A stretch of 41,966 nucleotides of DNA from Deltaproteobacteria bacterium RIFCSPHIGHO2_02_FULL_43_33 (GCA_001798165.1 MGRL01000024.1:1-41966); one strand, 5' to 3'. Shown: positions 26,240 through 35,974, numbered from the stretch's first letter. The notes: generated by a model from the letters alone, not told the origin. Numbers and translations are program-made.

Positions 26240-27133
26240 TTACCTGCTGACTGTTAAAAACTCAGCATTTCTAATCTCCTTAAACGGCTTTCTATATACC
26301 ATATCGTTCTTTAAATGCTGCAGGGTATACGCAGTAGAGATATTCATCATAGATTCAGCATGTCCAAGGAGAAGATAGCCTCCGTCTTCCAGCTTATCAT
26401 AAAAATTCCGGATAACCTTTTTCTTGGATTCAACATCAAAATATATCAATACATTTCTACAGAAAATTACATCCATACTCCGCAGGAGGCTCATCTTGTT
26501 CCTCTCTATAAGATTCAGATAGCCGAATCTAACCATATTCTTTACCTCATCTTTTATCTTATATTTCCCATCAAATGGTTCAAAATATTTATCTATGAAG
26601 TTTTTATGAGTGCTTCTGAAAGAAGATTGAGTATAAACGCCTTTCCTTGCCACCTGCAATACCCGCTGACTGATGTCATTTCCAAATATTTCTATATTCC
26701 AATCTTTAAACTGGCCGGTTTCAAGGATAAGCATTGCAATAGTGTACGGCTCCTCTCCCGTAGAGCAGCCTGCGCTCCAGATGCATAGGTTCCGTTCTTT
26801 TGTGTTGTTTTCCTTTCTATTCTTTATCTCAGAAAGTATTTCCTCGCTAAAGGCCTTCAACTGGCATGACTCCCTGAAAAAATATGTTTCATTGGTGGTA
26901 AGGATATCTATAATAGCGGATAATTCTTCGCTGCTCTTAGGGTCATATCTCAAGAACCTATAATATTCCTTAAAATTCTTGAGCTGATGCAATTTAACCC
27001 TGTTGGAAAGCCTCTTCTCCAGGAGAAATTTGGAAGAGATATCAAAAGAAAGGCCGCAATGGTTGTATATATAATCTCTGATGAGACGAAATTCCTCTTC
27101 AGCCATCAATATGTCCGGTTCAATAAATGCCAT
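26240..27133 (-). CDS. cheR: chemoreceptor methyltransferase CheR
   Basis: 297 residues. N-terminal helical domain, then the SAM-dependent methyltransferase with LTTNETYFFRE, the SAM loop SAGCSTGEEPYTIAM and FCRNVLIYF. It methylates glutamates on the MCPs. No C-terminal pentapeptide-binding extension beyond the core. The chosen ATG lacks a ribosome-binding site; ATG nine codons later is possible. A 7-bp array separates it from the HEAT gene. Confidence 0.95.
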   Translation of the reverse strand: MAFIEPDILMAEEEFRLIRDYIYNHCGLSFDISSKFLLEKRLSNRVKLHQLKNFKEYYRFLRYDPKSSEELSAIIDILTTNETYFFRESCQLKAFSEEILSEIKNRKENNTKERNLCIWSAGCSTGEEPYTIAMLILETGQFKDWNIEIFGNDISQRVLQVARKGVYTQSSFRSTHKNFIDKYFEPFDGKYKIKDEVKNMVRFGYLNLIERNKMSLLRSMDVIFCRNVLIYFDVESKKKVIRNFYDKLEDGGYLLLGHAESMMNISTAYTLQHLKNDMVYRKPFKEIRNAEFLTVSR

Positions 27134-27140
27134 AAATAAT

Positions 27141-27198
27141 TAGAGTCTATGGGCTATGGGGTTTCCTATCACCTATTGCCTCTTGTCTATTGCCTGCC
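27141..27198. repeat. GGCTATG-type 7-bp array between HEAT gene and cheR
   Basis: TAGAGTCTATGGGCTATGGGG on the left half faces CACCTATTGCCT CTTGTCT ATTGCCT GCC on the right. The final codons of the HEAT-repeat gene run into it. Confidence 0.6.
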
Positions 27199-29253
27199 TT
27201 TCAGCGCCTCAGCTATTTTTTGTTTAATCAAATCATCTGTTTCTATCTTGAGATGCGCTTCAAGAGAAGTTTTCACACGGTTCTCTTGTCTCTTTGCTAA
27301 CACATCAACAACCTGAGCCCTCACATCCCAATCAGGATGTTCTAACAACGGCAATATATCGTTTACAGCACCCTCTTTATCTATCCTCTCCATGATATCA
27401 ATAGCAACCTTAACAATCTCAGAATCGCTGTGGAATAAGCACTTGGCCACACATGGCTTGATTTCTTCAATCGCAGAAGACTCTTGAGCAGCAATTTTGG
27501 CCATTGTCTCAAGTGTTGCGCACACTATCATTCCATTGTCATTATCTGCAAATCCCTTAATTGCTTTTATGGCGCTCCCTTTGCCTATCTTTCCCAAGCT
27601 CTCTATCGTAGCTGCCTTTACCCATATATCTTCGTCCTCAAGCAACAGAAGGAGGTGTTCCACTGCCTTTTCTGTTCTCAAATTGCCGAGGGCCCTGGCA
27701 GCCGCAATTCTCACATCTCTGTCTTCATCAGCAAGGGCCAGGATAATATCCTGAGCATATTCTTCCACACAGCATCTCTCTATTGCATGAACAGCGGCTT
27801 TTCTCACCACAGGATTGTCATCTTTAAGGGCAAGCCTTACTTTTTCAATTTCTGCTATTCCAGCAATCCTTCCAAGAATGACAACTGCCTTTTCCCGTAT
27901 ATAAGGATCCTCCATGGAAAGCAACGGTAAAATATCAGGGACCACATCACGCTCTGACATTCTTGCAATAGCACACATGGCATCTACTGCGGCATTTTTC
28001 ACATCATCAAACTCATCTTGAAGAAGCTGCATAACATCAGGCAACGCACCCTCCGGATTAATCTTCGCAATTGCAACAGCTGCACTTGCCCTCACATGGC
28101 CATAAGTATCCTTGAGCGCCTTCATAAGGACATTTTCAGATTTCTTACTGCCAATCTCTCCCAGGATATAGCATAATAATGCCTTTACCTTTTCATCTTG
28201 GTTTTGATAAACGCCCAGAATATCATCCACAACCTCCTCTCCAAGCTTTATCAATACCTCTTGCGCCTCATCAATTGTCTCGTCAAAAGATAAGGCCTTG
28301 ATTAAAGGCAATACCGCCTCTCTTTTACTGCTCAGTCCTAAAACAAACACAACCCCTTTCTTGACATTCGCATCGTTGCTTTTCAGAGAAGATGCAATCT
28401 TCTCTATCATGGAAGATGTAAATTGAGAAATATGAGACTTAAGCTCCTGTAGAGGTAATGCAGCAGAGGCAACAAGCCTTTTCAGGGCAACAACAGCAGC
28501 CTCTCTGCTGGAAGTTGAATTTTCTTTTAATCCGTCTATGAGATATGGCATTGCCTCTCTGCCGCCCACCTTGCCGATAAGGTCATATGCCGCCCTTTTT
28601 AAAAGCTTATCACTGCATGCGTTATACACCCCATTCATGGGAATGGGCTTGCCTATATTTCCCAATGCCTCCAGGGTGGTAAACTTTAAGGCAATATCTC
28701 CTTTATTCAATATATCCAGCAATATATCAACAACCCTCTTGCTGCCGATTTTCCCAAGCCCTTCTATGGCAGAAAGTCGCACATTTTCATCAGGGTCGTT
28801 GGCGGCCTTTATCAAGGTATCCACGATATTATCAATTGCTGTGATATCCTTTTTCGTGGCCCATATTTCAGCGCCTATATCTGACAGGATATCCACAATA
28901 AATTTTCTCACATCATGATCTTTATCATCCAGATTCTGAATAAGAAATGAAACAGCCTTGACTCCAAGCTTTGTTAAACCTTCTACCGCTGAGTTTCGCA
29001 GTCCTGCATTATCCTCAGAATGAAGCACGTCAACCATAAGCTGCACTACCTGAGCTATGGCTTTCTCATCCTTGAATGAAACGGCTGCGCTCACGGCGCT
29101 CTTTCTCACCCGCCAGCTCACATCAGCCATTGCCTTTTTAAGAAACGGTAATACCGCTGGCTCAAATGGCGCATCTATCAGCCCCTCTATAGACTGTCTC
29201 CTCGCCTCTTCATCATAACTGTTTAATCTTTTCTTAAGCTCGTCTACAAACAT
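27187..29253 (-). CDS. large HEAT-repeat protein in chemosensory cluster
   Basis: 688 residues from the ATG at 29253, supported by AAGGTGA six bases upstream; a GTG six codons earlier lacks such a site. Built of about 20 HEAT/PBS-lyase-type repeats of 31-35 residues (patterns such as DPDENVRLSAIEGLGKIG and DEDRDVRIAAARALGNL). No enzyme motif, signal peptide or membrane segment. HEAT arrays bind proteins; in phycobilisome lyases and in archaeal Che-linked proteins they occur as adaptors. Between the zinc-ribbon/receiver gene and cheR, it may dock CheR, receptors or an output apparatus. That role is inference. Confidence 0.88.
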   Translation of the reverse strand: MFVDELKKRLNSYDEEARRQSIEGLIDAPFEPAVLPFLKKAMADVSWRVRKSAVSAAVSFKDEKAIAQVVQLMVDVLHSEDNAGLRNSAVEGLTKLGVKAVSFLIQNLDDKDHDVRKFIVDILSDIGAEIWATKKDITAIDNIVDTLIKAANDPDENVRLSAIEGLGKIGSKRVVDILLDILNKGDIALKFTTLEALGNIGKPIPMNGVYNACSDKLLKRAAYDLIGKVGGREAMPYLIDGLKENSTSSREAAVVALKRLVASAALPLQELKSHISQFTSSMIEKIASSLKSNDANVKKGVVFVLGLSSKREAVLPLIKALSFDETIDEAQEVLIKLGEEVVDDILGVYQNQDEKVKALLCYILGEIGSKKSENVLMKALKDTYGHVRASAAVAIAKINPEGALPDVMQLLQDEFDDVKNAAVDAMCAIARMSERDVVPDILPLLSMEDPYIREKAVVILGRIAGIAEIEKVRLALKDDNPVVRKAAVHAIERCCVEEYAQDIILALADEDRDVRIAAARALGNLRTEKAVEHLLLLLEDEDIWVKAATIESLGKIGKGSAIKAIKGFADNDNGMIVCATLETMAKIAAQESSAIEEIKPCVAKCLFHSDSEIVKVAIDIMERIDKEGAVNDILPLLEHPDWDVRAQVVDVLAKRQENRVKTSLEAHLKIETDDLIKQKIAEALKGRQ

Positions 29254-29309
29254 CGCATTCACCTTTTCCACCAGCTACTAAAAATTAACATTTATTGCTT
29301 AGCCTGCCT

Positions 29310-30224
29310 TTATATCCCAAGCTCTTTCTTCATTTTATCAATAAGCTCTTCAAAGGTATTTTTGAGATAAGCTGTTCCCTTACGTACTTCAGGCGACACC
29401 CGCTTAGCATAATATGCCAATCCTTCCTTTATCTCATCCTTTAAAAGATCATACAGATTGCCATCTCGTAGCCCCTGCTCTACAATCTCCTGGTTATAAA
29501 GAATAATATCTGAGGCAATGATCCTTGCCAAACGCTTAGCCTCCTCATGGGCCTTCCCCAATGCCTGAACCTCAGGCGCCTCTATCTTGATATCCTGAGT
29601 CGCTATCTCTTTTATTTTTTGTGAAAAATCCTCTTGCTCAACTATTACAGTCTCAAATTCCCTTGCTTGTGCTTGTACCTTTACAGCAGGCCTCATACCT
29701 TCTTTATCTTTGCCAAGCAGTTTGTTTATCTTGGGTATAAGCTGGTCAGGGATATGATGCATCTCCATATAATCATCGGCGCCATATATAGAAGTAGGCA
29801 TCCTCTTATATCGAGTCTTATCATAAATAGAAGCCAGAAGAATAATCTTAATATGCTTGAGTTTTTCGCTCTTCTTTATAAAATCAGATATCTCAAACCC
29901 ATACATCCCCGGCAGGGCAACATCTACCAACGCTATATCCGGCACCTTTATCTCCAGAAACTGAAGCGCCTCCACGCCATCTTTGGCAAGAATAACATCA
30001 AAATTATGCCCGTCAAGAAATTCCTTGATAGCAGAGCAAAAATGGGGGTTGGCATTAGCAACCATCACCTTATCTCTTGCTTCTCCGAATTGTTCAGCAG
30101 ACTGCTTTTGTCTTACAAGGAACGGCATCTGACAGTTATTGCATACTATATCTTTCCCAGATTGGATTATCTCTTCTTTATGAAATGTATTTGAAGCCTT
30201 ACATCGCGGGCATTGAATGTCCAT
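29310..30224 (-). CDS. zinc-ribbon protein with degenerate receiver domain
   Basis: 304 residues from the ATG at 30224, preceded by GGGAG. Three parts: a zinc ribbon with Cys5, Cys8, Cys28 and Cys31 (CPRC...CNNC, as in MJ0042-type ribbons); a receiver-like domain (about 51-172) with phosphoacceptor-like Asp101 (LVDVALPGMYGFE); and a helical C-terminal part (about 215-304). The receiver lacks the usual acidic pair (VMVANANPHF instead of a D-D segment) and the conserved Lys (MEMHHIP instead of KP), so normal phosphorylation is unlikely. It resembles pseudo-receiver proteins found near chemosensory genes; its function is not known to me. Confidence 0.8.
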   Translation of the reverse strand: MDIQCPRCKASNTFHKEEIIQSGKDIVCNNCQMPFLVRQKQSAEQFGEARDKVMVANANPHFCSAIKEFLDGHNFDVILAKDGVEALQFLEIKVPDIALVDVALPGMYGFEISDFIKKSEKLKHIKIILLASIYDKTRYKRMPTSIYGADDYMEMHHIPDQLIPKINKLLGKDKEGMRPAVKVQAQAREFETVIVEQEDFSQKIKEIATQDIKIEAPEVQALGKAHEEAKRLARIIASDIILYNQEIVEQGLRDGNLYDLLKDEIKEGLAYYAKRVSPEVRKGTAYLKNTFEELIDKMKKELGI

Positions 30225-30243
30225 TATTACTCCCAAAAAATAC

Positions 30244-30356
30244 GGGCTATCGGCGAATAAGGCAGGCTCTGGGCTATGGGCTATGGGTTATGGGCTATAG
30301 GATTTTTCCTATTACCTATCGCCTATAGCCTGCCTTTGCCTATAGCCTCTTGCCTG
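30244..30356. repeat. long GGCTATG/GCCTATA 7-bp inverted array
   Basis: GGGCTAT, GGGCTAT, GGGTTAT, GGGCTAT units on the left; CCTATCG CCTATAG CCTGCCT TTGCCTATAG CCTCTTG CCTG on the right. At about 113 bp this is the longest array. It lies between the diheme MCP stop and the zinc-ribbon gene. Confidence 0.7.
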
Positions 30357-30359
30357 TTT

Positions 30360-32489
30360 TTAAACCGAAAATTTATTCATCTCCTCTTTCAGCACATGGA
30401 CCTGAGAAGAGAGCACCTTGACTGCCTCTTCCATATCTTTAACGCTCTCGTTGTTTGCCTTTATTACATCCGCAATATGCTCCAGATTCTCAATAACATT
30501 TTCACTCTCTGTCTTTTGACCGTCAATAGCCTTGTGGATATATTGAATCATTTCATTAACGGTGACTATAGAGTTTGCTATCTGTTTGCTCCCCTTGGTC
30601 TGCTCCACCGTGGCCTTATTTACCTTGCCGGTGATGTCTTGCATATTCTCCATGACCCGGCTGACAAATTCAGCGGCCTCGCTTTGCTCCTGCGTTGCCT
30701 TGGCTATCTTTTTAATCATCTCATTAATCCTCTCTACAGCCACTGCCGCAGCAGATGTTCCTTTGGCCTGCTCTTTTGTTGCCCTCACAATAACATCAAC
30801 TATATCTCTTGAATTCTCTGACGACTCAAGAATCCTGGTAAATACATCGCCTGTCTTCAGCGCCAATGCAACGCTCTTCTCTATCCCAGCCTCAGCGCTC
30901 CGCATAACATCCACAGCCTTTTTGTTCTCTGCCCGAAGGTTGGCAATGAGAGCGGCTATTTCTTTTGTTGAATTGCTCGTCCGGTCAGAAAGCTTCTTTA
31001 TCTCGCCTGCAACAACGCCAAAACTCTTTCCATACTCGCCTGCCTGCGATGCTATAATAGAGGCATTGAGGGCAAGCAAGTTGGTCTGCTGGGCTATCTG
31101 ATTTATGATGATGAGTATTTTCTCAATCTCTTTAGACGCCTTTCCAAAATCTTCCATTATCTTTGCAGACATCTTTATCTCATCCCTCGTCTCTGTTATG
31201 CCCTTTATCACCTCTTCAACAGCTATCTTACCGTCATTTGTATCCTGGGCTGCCTTATGAGACATCTCTCCTGATTTTACCGCATTCTCCTCAATCTCTT
31301 TTAAGGACGCATCTATTTGTATCATTGAGGATGCAGTCTCTGCTGCTCCTCCTGATAACACCTTTGAGCTGCCGGCAACCTCTTTAATAGAGCTTATCAT
31401 TTGGGTAACCGAGGAGATCACCTCATGAAGGGCGCTGTCAAGCTTTTCCCGGTACGACGCTATCTCTTCTATAGAGGCAGCCATCTCAAGGGCAGATGCA
31501 GAGGTCTCTTCTGATACTGCGGTAAGCCTTGCAACGCGGTCAGATATCTCTGCTACAGAATGCTTCATCGCACCTACGCTCTCAGATGTATCTGCCGCAG
31601 ACTTCTCCTGTATCTCAATTCCGCTCTTCAGTTTTGCTGTCTCATCCCGCACACTTTTGGTGCCGATATCAACCCATCCAGTCGCTGCATTTACCTTGGA
31701 AACAAGGCTCTTTAAGCCGTCAGCCATAGTATTGATACTGTTAACCAAGGCGCCAATGGAATCGTTTCTCTGAATATCAATACGAATTGAAAGATTACCA
31801 TCCCCAATCTTTGCCACAGGCCTTATAATGTCATCTATAGGTCGTGTTACAAGCCGCCTCAAAACAAAATATATGACTAACACTATGGCGATATAGGTTA
31901 TTACACCAGCTATAAGGATGATAAACAACTGAGATTCCATCTCCCGGGTTGCAATGTCTACAAGGAGCATGCCCCTCAGTTTTTCTTCCTGGGTATGGCA
32001 CTTCGCGCAGCCAGGTCTTTTAACAATAGGGACAGCCCCCCTTATCACCCTCCCTTGGCCGGGGATATCCACAATGATTGTCCGAGGCCTCTTTTCCGGC
32101 GCTATCCTGTGGCAGACAAGACACTGCTCCTCTTTATCCCGCTTAATAAAAGTTCCACGTTCTGTTGAATGATTTGTAAATGCCTTTCTGCCATCATGCC
32201 CATACACATATATATTTTTTATCTCTTTGCGTTGATCGCCAACAGATTCAAATATGCTTTGAATAGCCCCGGGATCTTTCACTGCAATCTCTGCCAGCAT
32301 TGCCCCCGCGAGGCTGCTCTCAAGGGCTGTGGCAAGCGTTAACGCCTCCCTTTCCTGGGCCTCTATAAGCTGCCTTTGAATCTTAAAATAAACATAAGCA
32401 AACGAACCGCCGCCCAGCACAGTTAAAACAGCTACGACAATGATTGCAACTTTAAAACTCAAGTTCCTCGAGAACAGACCTTTTAGCAT
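30360..32489 (-). CDS. chemoreceptor with diheme c-type periplasmic sensor
   Basis: 709 residues from the ATG at 32489 (AGGAGACATT upstream); an upstream in-frame ATG at 32540 lies in a repeat. Membrane helix 14-35, periplasmic sensor 36-187, second helix about 188-210, HAMP, then a long cytoplasmic signalling coil with a hairpin tip around [22 protein letters not shown]. The sensor holds two covalent haem motifs, CLVCH (123-127) and CAKCH (161-165), so it needs cytochrome c maturation. c-type haem MCPs are known: DcrA of Desulfovibrio (oxygen/redox) and single-haem sensors in Geobacter. Two motifs in one sensor is less usual. Input is probably redox potential or oxygen/NO. Confidence 0.93.
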   Translation of the reverse strand: MLKGLFSRNLSFKVAIIVVAVLTVLGGGSFAYVYFKIQRQLIEAQEREALTLATALESSLAGAMLAEIAVKDPGAIQSIFESVGDQRKEIKNIYVYGHDGRKAFTNHSTERGTFIKRDKEEQCLVCHRIAPEKRPRTIIVDIPGQGRVIRGAVPIVKRPGCAKCHTQEEKLRGMLLVDIATREMESQLFIILIAGVITYIAIVLVIYFVLRRLVTRPIDDIIRPVAKIGDGNLSIRIDIQRNDSIGALVNSINTMADGLKSLVSKVNAATGWVDIGTKSVRDETAKLKSGIEIQEKSAADTSESVGAMKHSVAEISDRVARLTAVSEETSASALEMAASIEEIASYREKLDSALHEVISSVTQMISSIKEVAGSSKVLSGGAAETASSMIQIDASLKEIEENAVKSGEMSHKAAQDTNDGKIAVEEVIKGITETRDEIKMSAKIMEDFGKASKEIEKILIIINQIAQQTNLLALNASIIASQAGEYGKSFGVVAGEIKKLSDRTSNSTKEIAALIANLRAENKKAVDVMRSAEAGIEKSVALALKTGDVFTRILESSENSRDIVDVIVRATKEQAKGTSAAAVAVERINEMIKKIAKATQEQSEAAEFVSRVMENMQDITGKVNKATVEQTKGSKQIANSIVTVNEMIQYIHKAIDGQKTESENVIENLEHIADVIKANNESVKDMEEAVKVLSSQVHVLKEEMNKFSV

Positions 32490-32500
32490 AATGTCTCCTG

Positions 32501-32584
32501 AAAAACAGGCGATAGGCAATGGGCTATAGGCTATGGGCAAGGGCTTCCCTATTGCCTCTCGCCTCTTGCCTATAGCCTGTTTTT
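32501..32584. repeat. 7-bp array hairpin closed by a 10-bp perfect stem
   Basis: AAAAACAGGC (32501-32510) and GCCTGTTTTT (32575-32584) are exact complements enclosing GGCTATA/GCCTATT heptamers. The T tract at one end and A tract at the other give a terminator-like shape on both strands, between the hemerythrin-like gene and the diheme MCP. Confidence 0.7.
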
Positions 32585-32586
32585 AT

Positions 32587-33027
32587 TCAACAGCAATATT
32601 TCTCATATATAGGATACAACACCTTTTCTTCATTGTTGACCCTCTTTATGATATCTTCATAGACCCCTTGAAAATCTTTATTAAAGTCGGCGGCAACTTT
32701 TGCTATTTCATCTTTGCTTGGATATTTCTCCAAAAATCTTAGAATCCTGTCTTCTATACCCTTCATGGCAGTGGAGAATGTGCTTATGGTCATCTCTATC
32801 ATTTCCATATTTTTTTTATCCTTCGTTTTATTACGAAGGTCAAAATATAGCTTGTCATCCTCTTTCTTTAAATGGCCAAAAAGGCTCTTTTTAAGCGAAT
32901 CTATCCGAGTCGCTATCCCCTGAATATCTTTTGTCTGAATAGAAAACTTAATATCCTCTAAGAGCTGCCCCACTATTTTGTGGTCGCTTTTTAGTTCATT
33001 TATATAATTTTTATTTATCTCATTCAT
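32587..33027 (-). CDS. hemerythrin-like four-helix protein
   Basis: 146 residues, one HHE-type helical bundle. His16 (SDHKIV), His52 and Glu56/57 (HLKKEDDKLYFDLR) and the EEKVLYPIYEKY segment match the family order. The third helix shows no His, and the place of the fourth-helix His is Asn131/132 (RVNNEEKVLYP). The diiron site may therefore be incomplete or altered. Two C-terminal cysteines (CC). AGGAGG lies 11 bases before the ATG. Flanked by two MCP genes, it could deliver oxygen/redox information or protect; stand-alone hemerythrins and hemerythrin-MCPs (DcrH) are known precedents. Confidence 0.75.
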   Translation of the reverse strand: MNEINKNYINELKSDHKIVGQLLEDIKFSIQTKDIQGIATRIDSLKKSLFGHLKKEDDKLYFDLRNKTKDKKNMEMIEMTISTFSTAMKGIEDRILRFLEKYPSKDEIAKVAADFNKDFQGVYEDIIKRVNNEEKVLYPIYEKYCC

Positions 33028-33093
33028 AGCCAGAGTCCTCCTATAAAGTAGTTGGCAATAAAGAATTGCGCATTTACCTTTGACTTCTTTATT

Positions 33094-35235
33094 TTAATTC
33101 AACTTAAATCTTTCCATGCTTTGCCTTAAGGTATAGACCTCCTTCTTCAGCATACCAACCACCTGCTCTAACTGGCCGGCATTTTTCATGCCAACATCTG
33201 CAATACCTGTAATATTCACCACTGCATCAGTTATCTTTTGGCTCTCATTTTCCTGTTCAAAAGAAACAACGTTTATCATTTGTATAGACTTCATCATATC
33301 TTCCGTATGAGATGCAATTATTTTACTGCTGCCGGTCTGCTCAGAGGTCGCCCTCTTTATCTGTGATACAAGCCCTTTCATCCTTTCAACCGCCTGCGCT
33401 ATCTGGCTGCTGCCTTGAGATTGCTCCTGTATCGCCTTGGCCATTGTATGAATAGTTTTTGTAATAACCTCCGTATTCTCCGTAACCTTCTTGCTGCCGG
33501 CTGTCTGTTCCTGGGTTGCCTTTGCAATCTTAGAACTCATATCCTGAAACGTCTTGAACCTCTGCATCATCCCTTCAAGTATGCCAATAGTCTCTGTGGA
33601 GAGTTTTTCTCCTTCTGCAACCTTTGTTATTCCTTCCTCAACTGATGATACAGCCTTTGCTATCTGCTCCTGAATGCCGGATATGATAATGGTAATCTCC
33701 TTGGTTGACGCAGCAGTCCTCTCTGATAACTCTCGTATCTCATCCGCAACAACGCTAAAGCCCTTTCCATGCTCCCCTGCCTGGGCTGCAATGATTGTTG
33801 CATTCAATGCCAGTAAATTTGTTTCTGCTGCCACATCGTCAATCACCTTGAGTATCTTCCCAATCTCTCTGGATCTATTGCCAAGTTCATCTATAACCCT
33901 TGCCAGGGCATTGACCGATTCTTTCACCGTTTCCATGCCTGCATGGGAAAGTTCCACTGCCTTTAATCCCTTCTCACTCTCTTTCGCCACTTCATTGGAT
34001 AGCTCCGCAGCCTCCATGGTATGCCTTTCTATCTCCATTGCAGTGGCATCTATCTCAAGCAGCGATGAGGCTGTTTCATCAGCGCTCACAGAAACATTAT
34101 CAATCCCTCCAACAACCTCTTTGAGCGAGCCGGCAATCTCTTCTATAGAGGCAGATATTTCCCCAACAGTGCCAGTCAGGGCGGCAACATTCCCATCAAC
34201 CTCTTCTATAGAGGAAGCCATCTCCAGAATAGAGGATGATATCTCCTCCGACAATTTCAATATCTGCTCCATGCCTTTCGCAATATCCCTCGCAGTTTTA
34301 TGCAGCCCATCTACGGATGCTGACACATCTTTCATGCTGCTATTCTGTTGGTTTGAGCCGGCCTTTATACTTGATGCGCTCTCATCAATCATCTTAACCG
34401 CAGTATCTACGTTTACAGAGAGTTCTCTGGTCTGAAGGATGATATTTCGCATCCCTTTCATAGCCTTATTAACAGCAGTTGCAAAATCGCCTATCTCGCT
34501 TTTGACCGCAATATCTACATTTCTTGAAATATCTCCGCCTGTCATACGGTCTGCATAACCAGTAAGTTCAGTCAGGGGTTTAGAAAAATCTTTGCGAAGG
34601 ATATAGGAGGATAGCAAGAGATATGCCGCTACAACAAAAAAACTCATTGCAAAAGTTATAACAATAAAACTTTTGAATCTAACTCTGGATATTTTTATTA
34701 AATCACCGGCCTCGCCCTCTTCCATCTTAACCAACCCATCTGCAATATCTCTCATTTTCTTATATCTTTCAGCCTGTATGCCGAGGGCCAGGTCCTTTGC
34801 CTCTTGAATGTTGTTTTGATATATAAATGGTATAATCTGTGCATCTCTTGTATTTCTAAAGTCATTCCACACAGCCTTAAAATCTCGCATAAATGCATTC
34901 ATTTTTTCGCCATGCCCTTCTAAACCCTTTTCAAACCACTGTATCAGCTCGCCGTCTATCTCTTTGCTTACCTCCTGAATATCGGCATTATACTTGTCCA
35001 TCTTATCCTTATTCGTCTCGCCCATCATTGCCACCAACTGGGCCCTTACATCGCTTATCTTGCCTTTCACATTTGCGGCAAAGAGGGAGGCAGCATAATG
35101 CTCTCCATACATCTGCTGCAAAAACATATTCATCTCTTTTAGGTTTTTATAGCCGATGTATGTCCCAATGCCCATCATGAATAGAAGCGCAAGAAAACCC
35201 ATATAAATTTTAAACTTCAGGTGATGAATATTCAT
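33094..35235 (-). CDS. methyl-accepting chemotaxis protein, 4HB-type sensor
   Basis: 713 residues. Membrane helix about 9-28, an all-helical periplasmic sensor about 29-188 of four-helix-bundle type with no haem or metal motif, second helix about 190-212, HAMP ([22 protein letters not shown] in outline), and a signalling domain with tip [25 protein letters not shown]. The tip shares the IIAxQAGE variant with the diheme receptor, so both probably engage the same CheA/CheW array. GGGAGG lies rather far (12 bases) from the ATG. The ligand is unknown. The 154-bp repeat lies upstream. Confidence 0.94.
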   Translation of the reverse strand: MNIHHLKFKIYMGFLALLFMMGIGTYIGYKNLKEMNMFLQQMYGEHYAASLFAANVKGKISDVRAQLVAMMGETNKDKMDKYNADIQEVSKEIDGELIQWFEKGLEGHGEKMNAFMRDFKAVWNDFRNTRDAQIIPFIYQNNIQEAKDLALGIQAERYKKMRDIADGLVKMEEGEAGDLIKISRVRFKSFIVITFAMSFFVVAAYLLLSSYILRKDFSKPLTELTGYADRMTGGDISRNVDIAVKSEIGDFATAVNKAMKGMRNIILQTRELSVNVDTAVKMIDESASSIKAGSNQQNSSMKDVSASVDGLHKTARDIAKGMEQILKLSEEISSSILEMASSIEEVDGNVAALTGTVGEISASIEEIAGSLKEVVGGIDNVSVSADETASSLLEIDATAMEIERHTMEAAELSNEVAKESEKGLKAVELSHAGMETVKESVNALARVIDELGNRSREIGKILKVIDDVAAETNLLALNATIIAAQAGEHGKGFSVVADEIRELSERTAASTKEITIIISGIQEQIAKAVSSVEEGITKVAEGEKLSTETIGILEGMMQRFKTFQDMSSKIAKATQEQTAGSKKVTENTEVITKTIHTMAKAIQEQSQGSSQIAQAVERMKGLVSQIKRATSEQTGSSKIIASHTEDMMKSIQMINVVSFEQENESQKITDAVVNITGIADVGMKNAGQLEQVVGMLKKEVYTLRQSMERFKLN

Positions 35236-35321
35236 CCAGGTTTTAAGCCTCCCTTTTTACTTTGAATTTTGTTATTCCGTTCACTGTTCATAGCTGACAG
35301 CAAAAACCATTAAACGTGGGC

Positions 35322-35475
35322 TATACACAACGACATAAATAGAGCAGCATACAGAGCGTCAGAACACAGCAGACCAAGGCGCGACGAAGGTGAGGAGTGA
35401 GGCGTATTTTTAGCATACGCCGCAACGACGAGCCGAGGAGCAACGCAGGTATGCTAAGTTATGACGCTCTGTATA
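35322..35475. repeat. 154-bp structured repeat, copy B (cheW-MCP gap)
   Basis: Matches 16086-16239 over its full length. 13-bp arms ATACAGAGCGTCA at 35349-35361 and inverted at 35462-35474; central hairpin GGCGTAT (35401-35407) with ATACGCC (35415-35421). It fills most of the 35236-35479 gap and ends five bases from the cheW stop. The rest of the gap, 35236-35321, holds only the MCP leader. Confidence 0.8.
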
Positions 35476-35479
35476 TAAA

Positions 35480-35974
35480 CTAATTCTGCTTCAGAGGTAA
35501 AGATAGAGTGCCCTTTTCCTCTGCTGTCAGTATTTTGTCAATGCTTAATATAAAGAGAAGGCCGCCTTCACTTATATTTGCCACACCGTCAAGATATTCC
35601 ACATCTTCTCCTTTTATCATCTTAGGCGGCGGAAGGAGGCTATCGTGAGGCAGGGTAATAATATCTGTCACATCATCAACAACAAGACCGAGAATCCTAT
35701 TTTCTACCTGCACAATAATAATTTTCGTTGCCCTATTGACCTCTGCCGGCAGACCAAACCTCTTTCTCAGATCAATAATCGGTATAACCATACCTCGTAA
35801 GTTGATAACACCTTCAACAAATGACGGCGCCTTGGGCAGCGGCATAATCTTCTGGTGCTTAATAACCTCTTTTATATGCATTATGTGCACGCCGTACTCT
35901 TCTTCCCCTAATTTGAAGCAGATAAGTTGACTATCGGAAGAAGTGCTTGACGTTTGAACGGCATCTTGCCTCAT
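35480..35974 (-). CDS. cheW: chemotaxis coupling protein CheW (first of two)
   Basis: 164 residues, one CheW domain (about 12-155): LICFKLGEEEYGVHIMHIKEV, PSFVEGVINLRGMVIPIIDLRKRFGL and VVDDVTDII are typical. It links receptors to CheA. Its start overlaps the second cheW as ATGA, so the pair is translated together. The stop codon lies at the edge of the 154-bp repeat. Confidence 0.94.
   Translation of the reverse strand: MRQDAVQTSSTSSDSQLICFKLGEEEYGVHIMHIKEVIKHQKIMPLPKAPSFVEGVINLRGMVIPIIDLRKRFGLPAEVNRATKIIIVQVENRILGLVVDDVTDIITLPHDSLLPPPKMIKGEDVEYLDGVANISEGGLLFILSIDKILTAEEKGTLSLPLKQN

Noticed and set aside
32490-32540. N-terminal extension MPIAYSPLPIACFSGDI of the diheme receptor
   Set aside because: It is translation of the 7-bp repeat array; the ATG at 32489 has a proper ribosome-binding site and begins a normal MCP membrane anchor.
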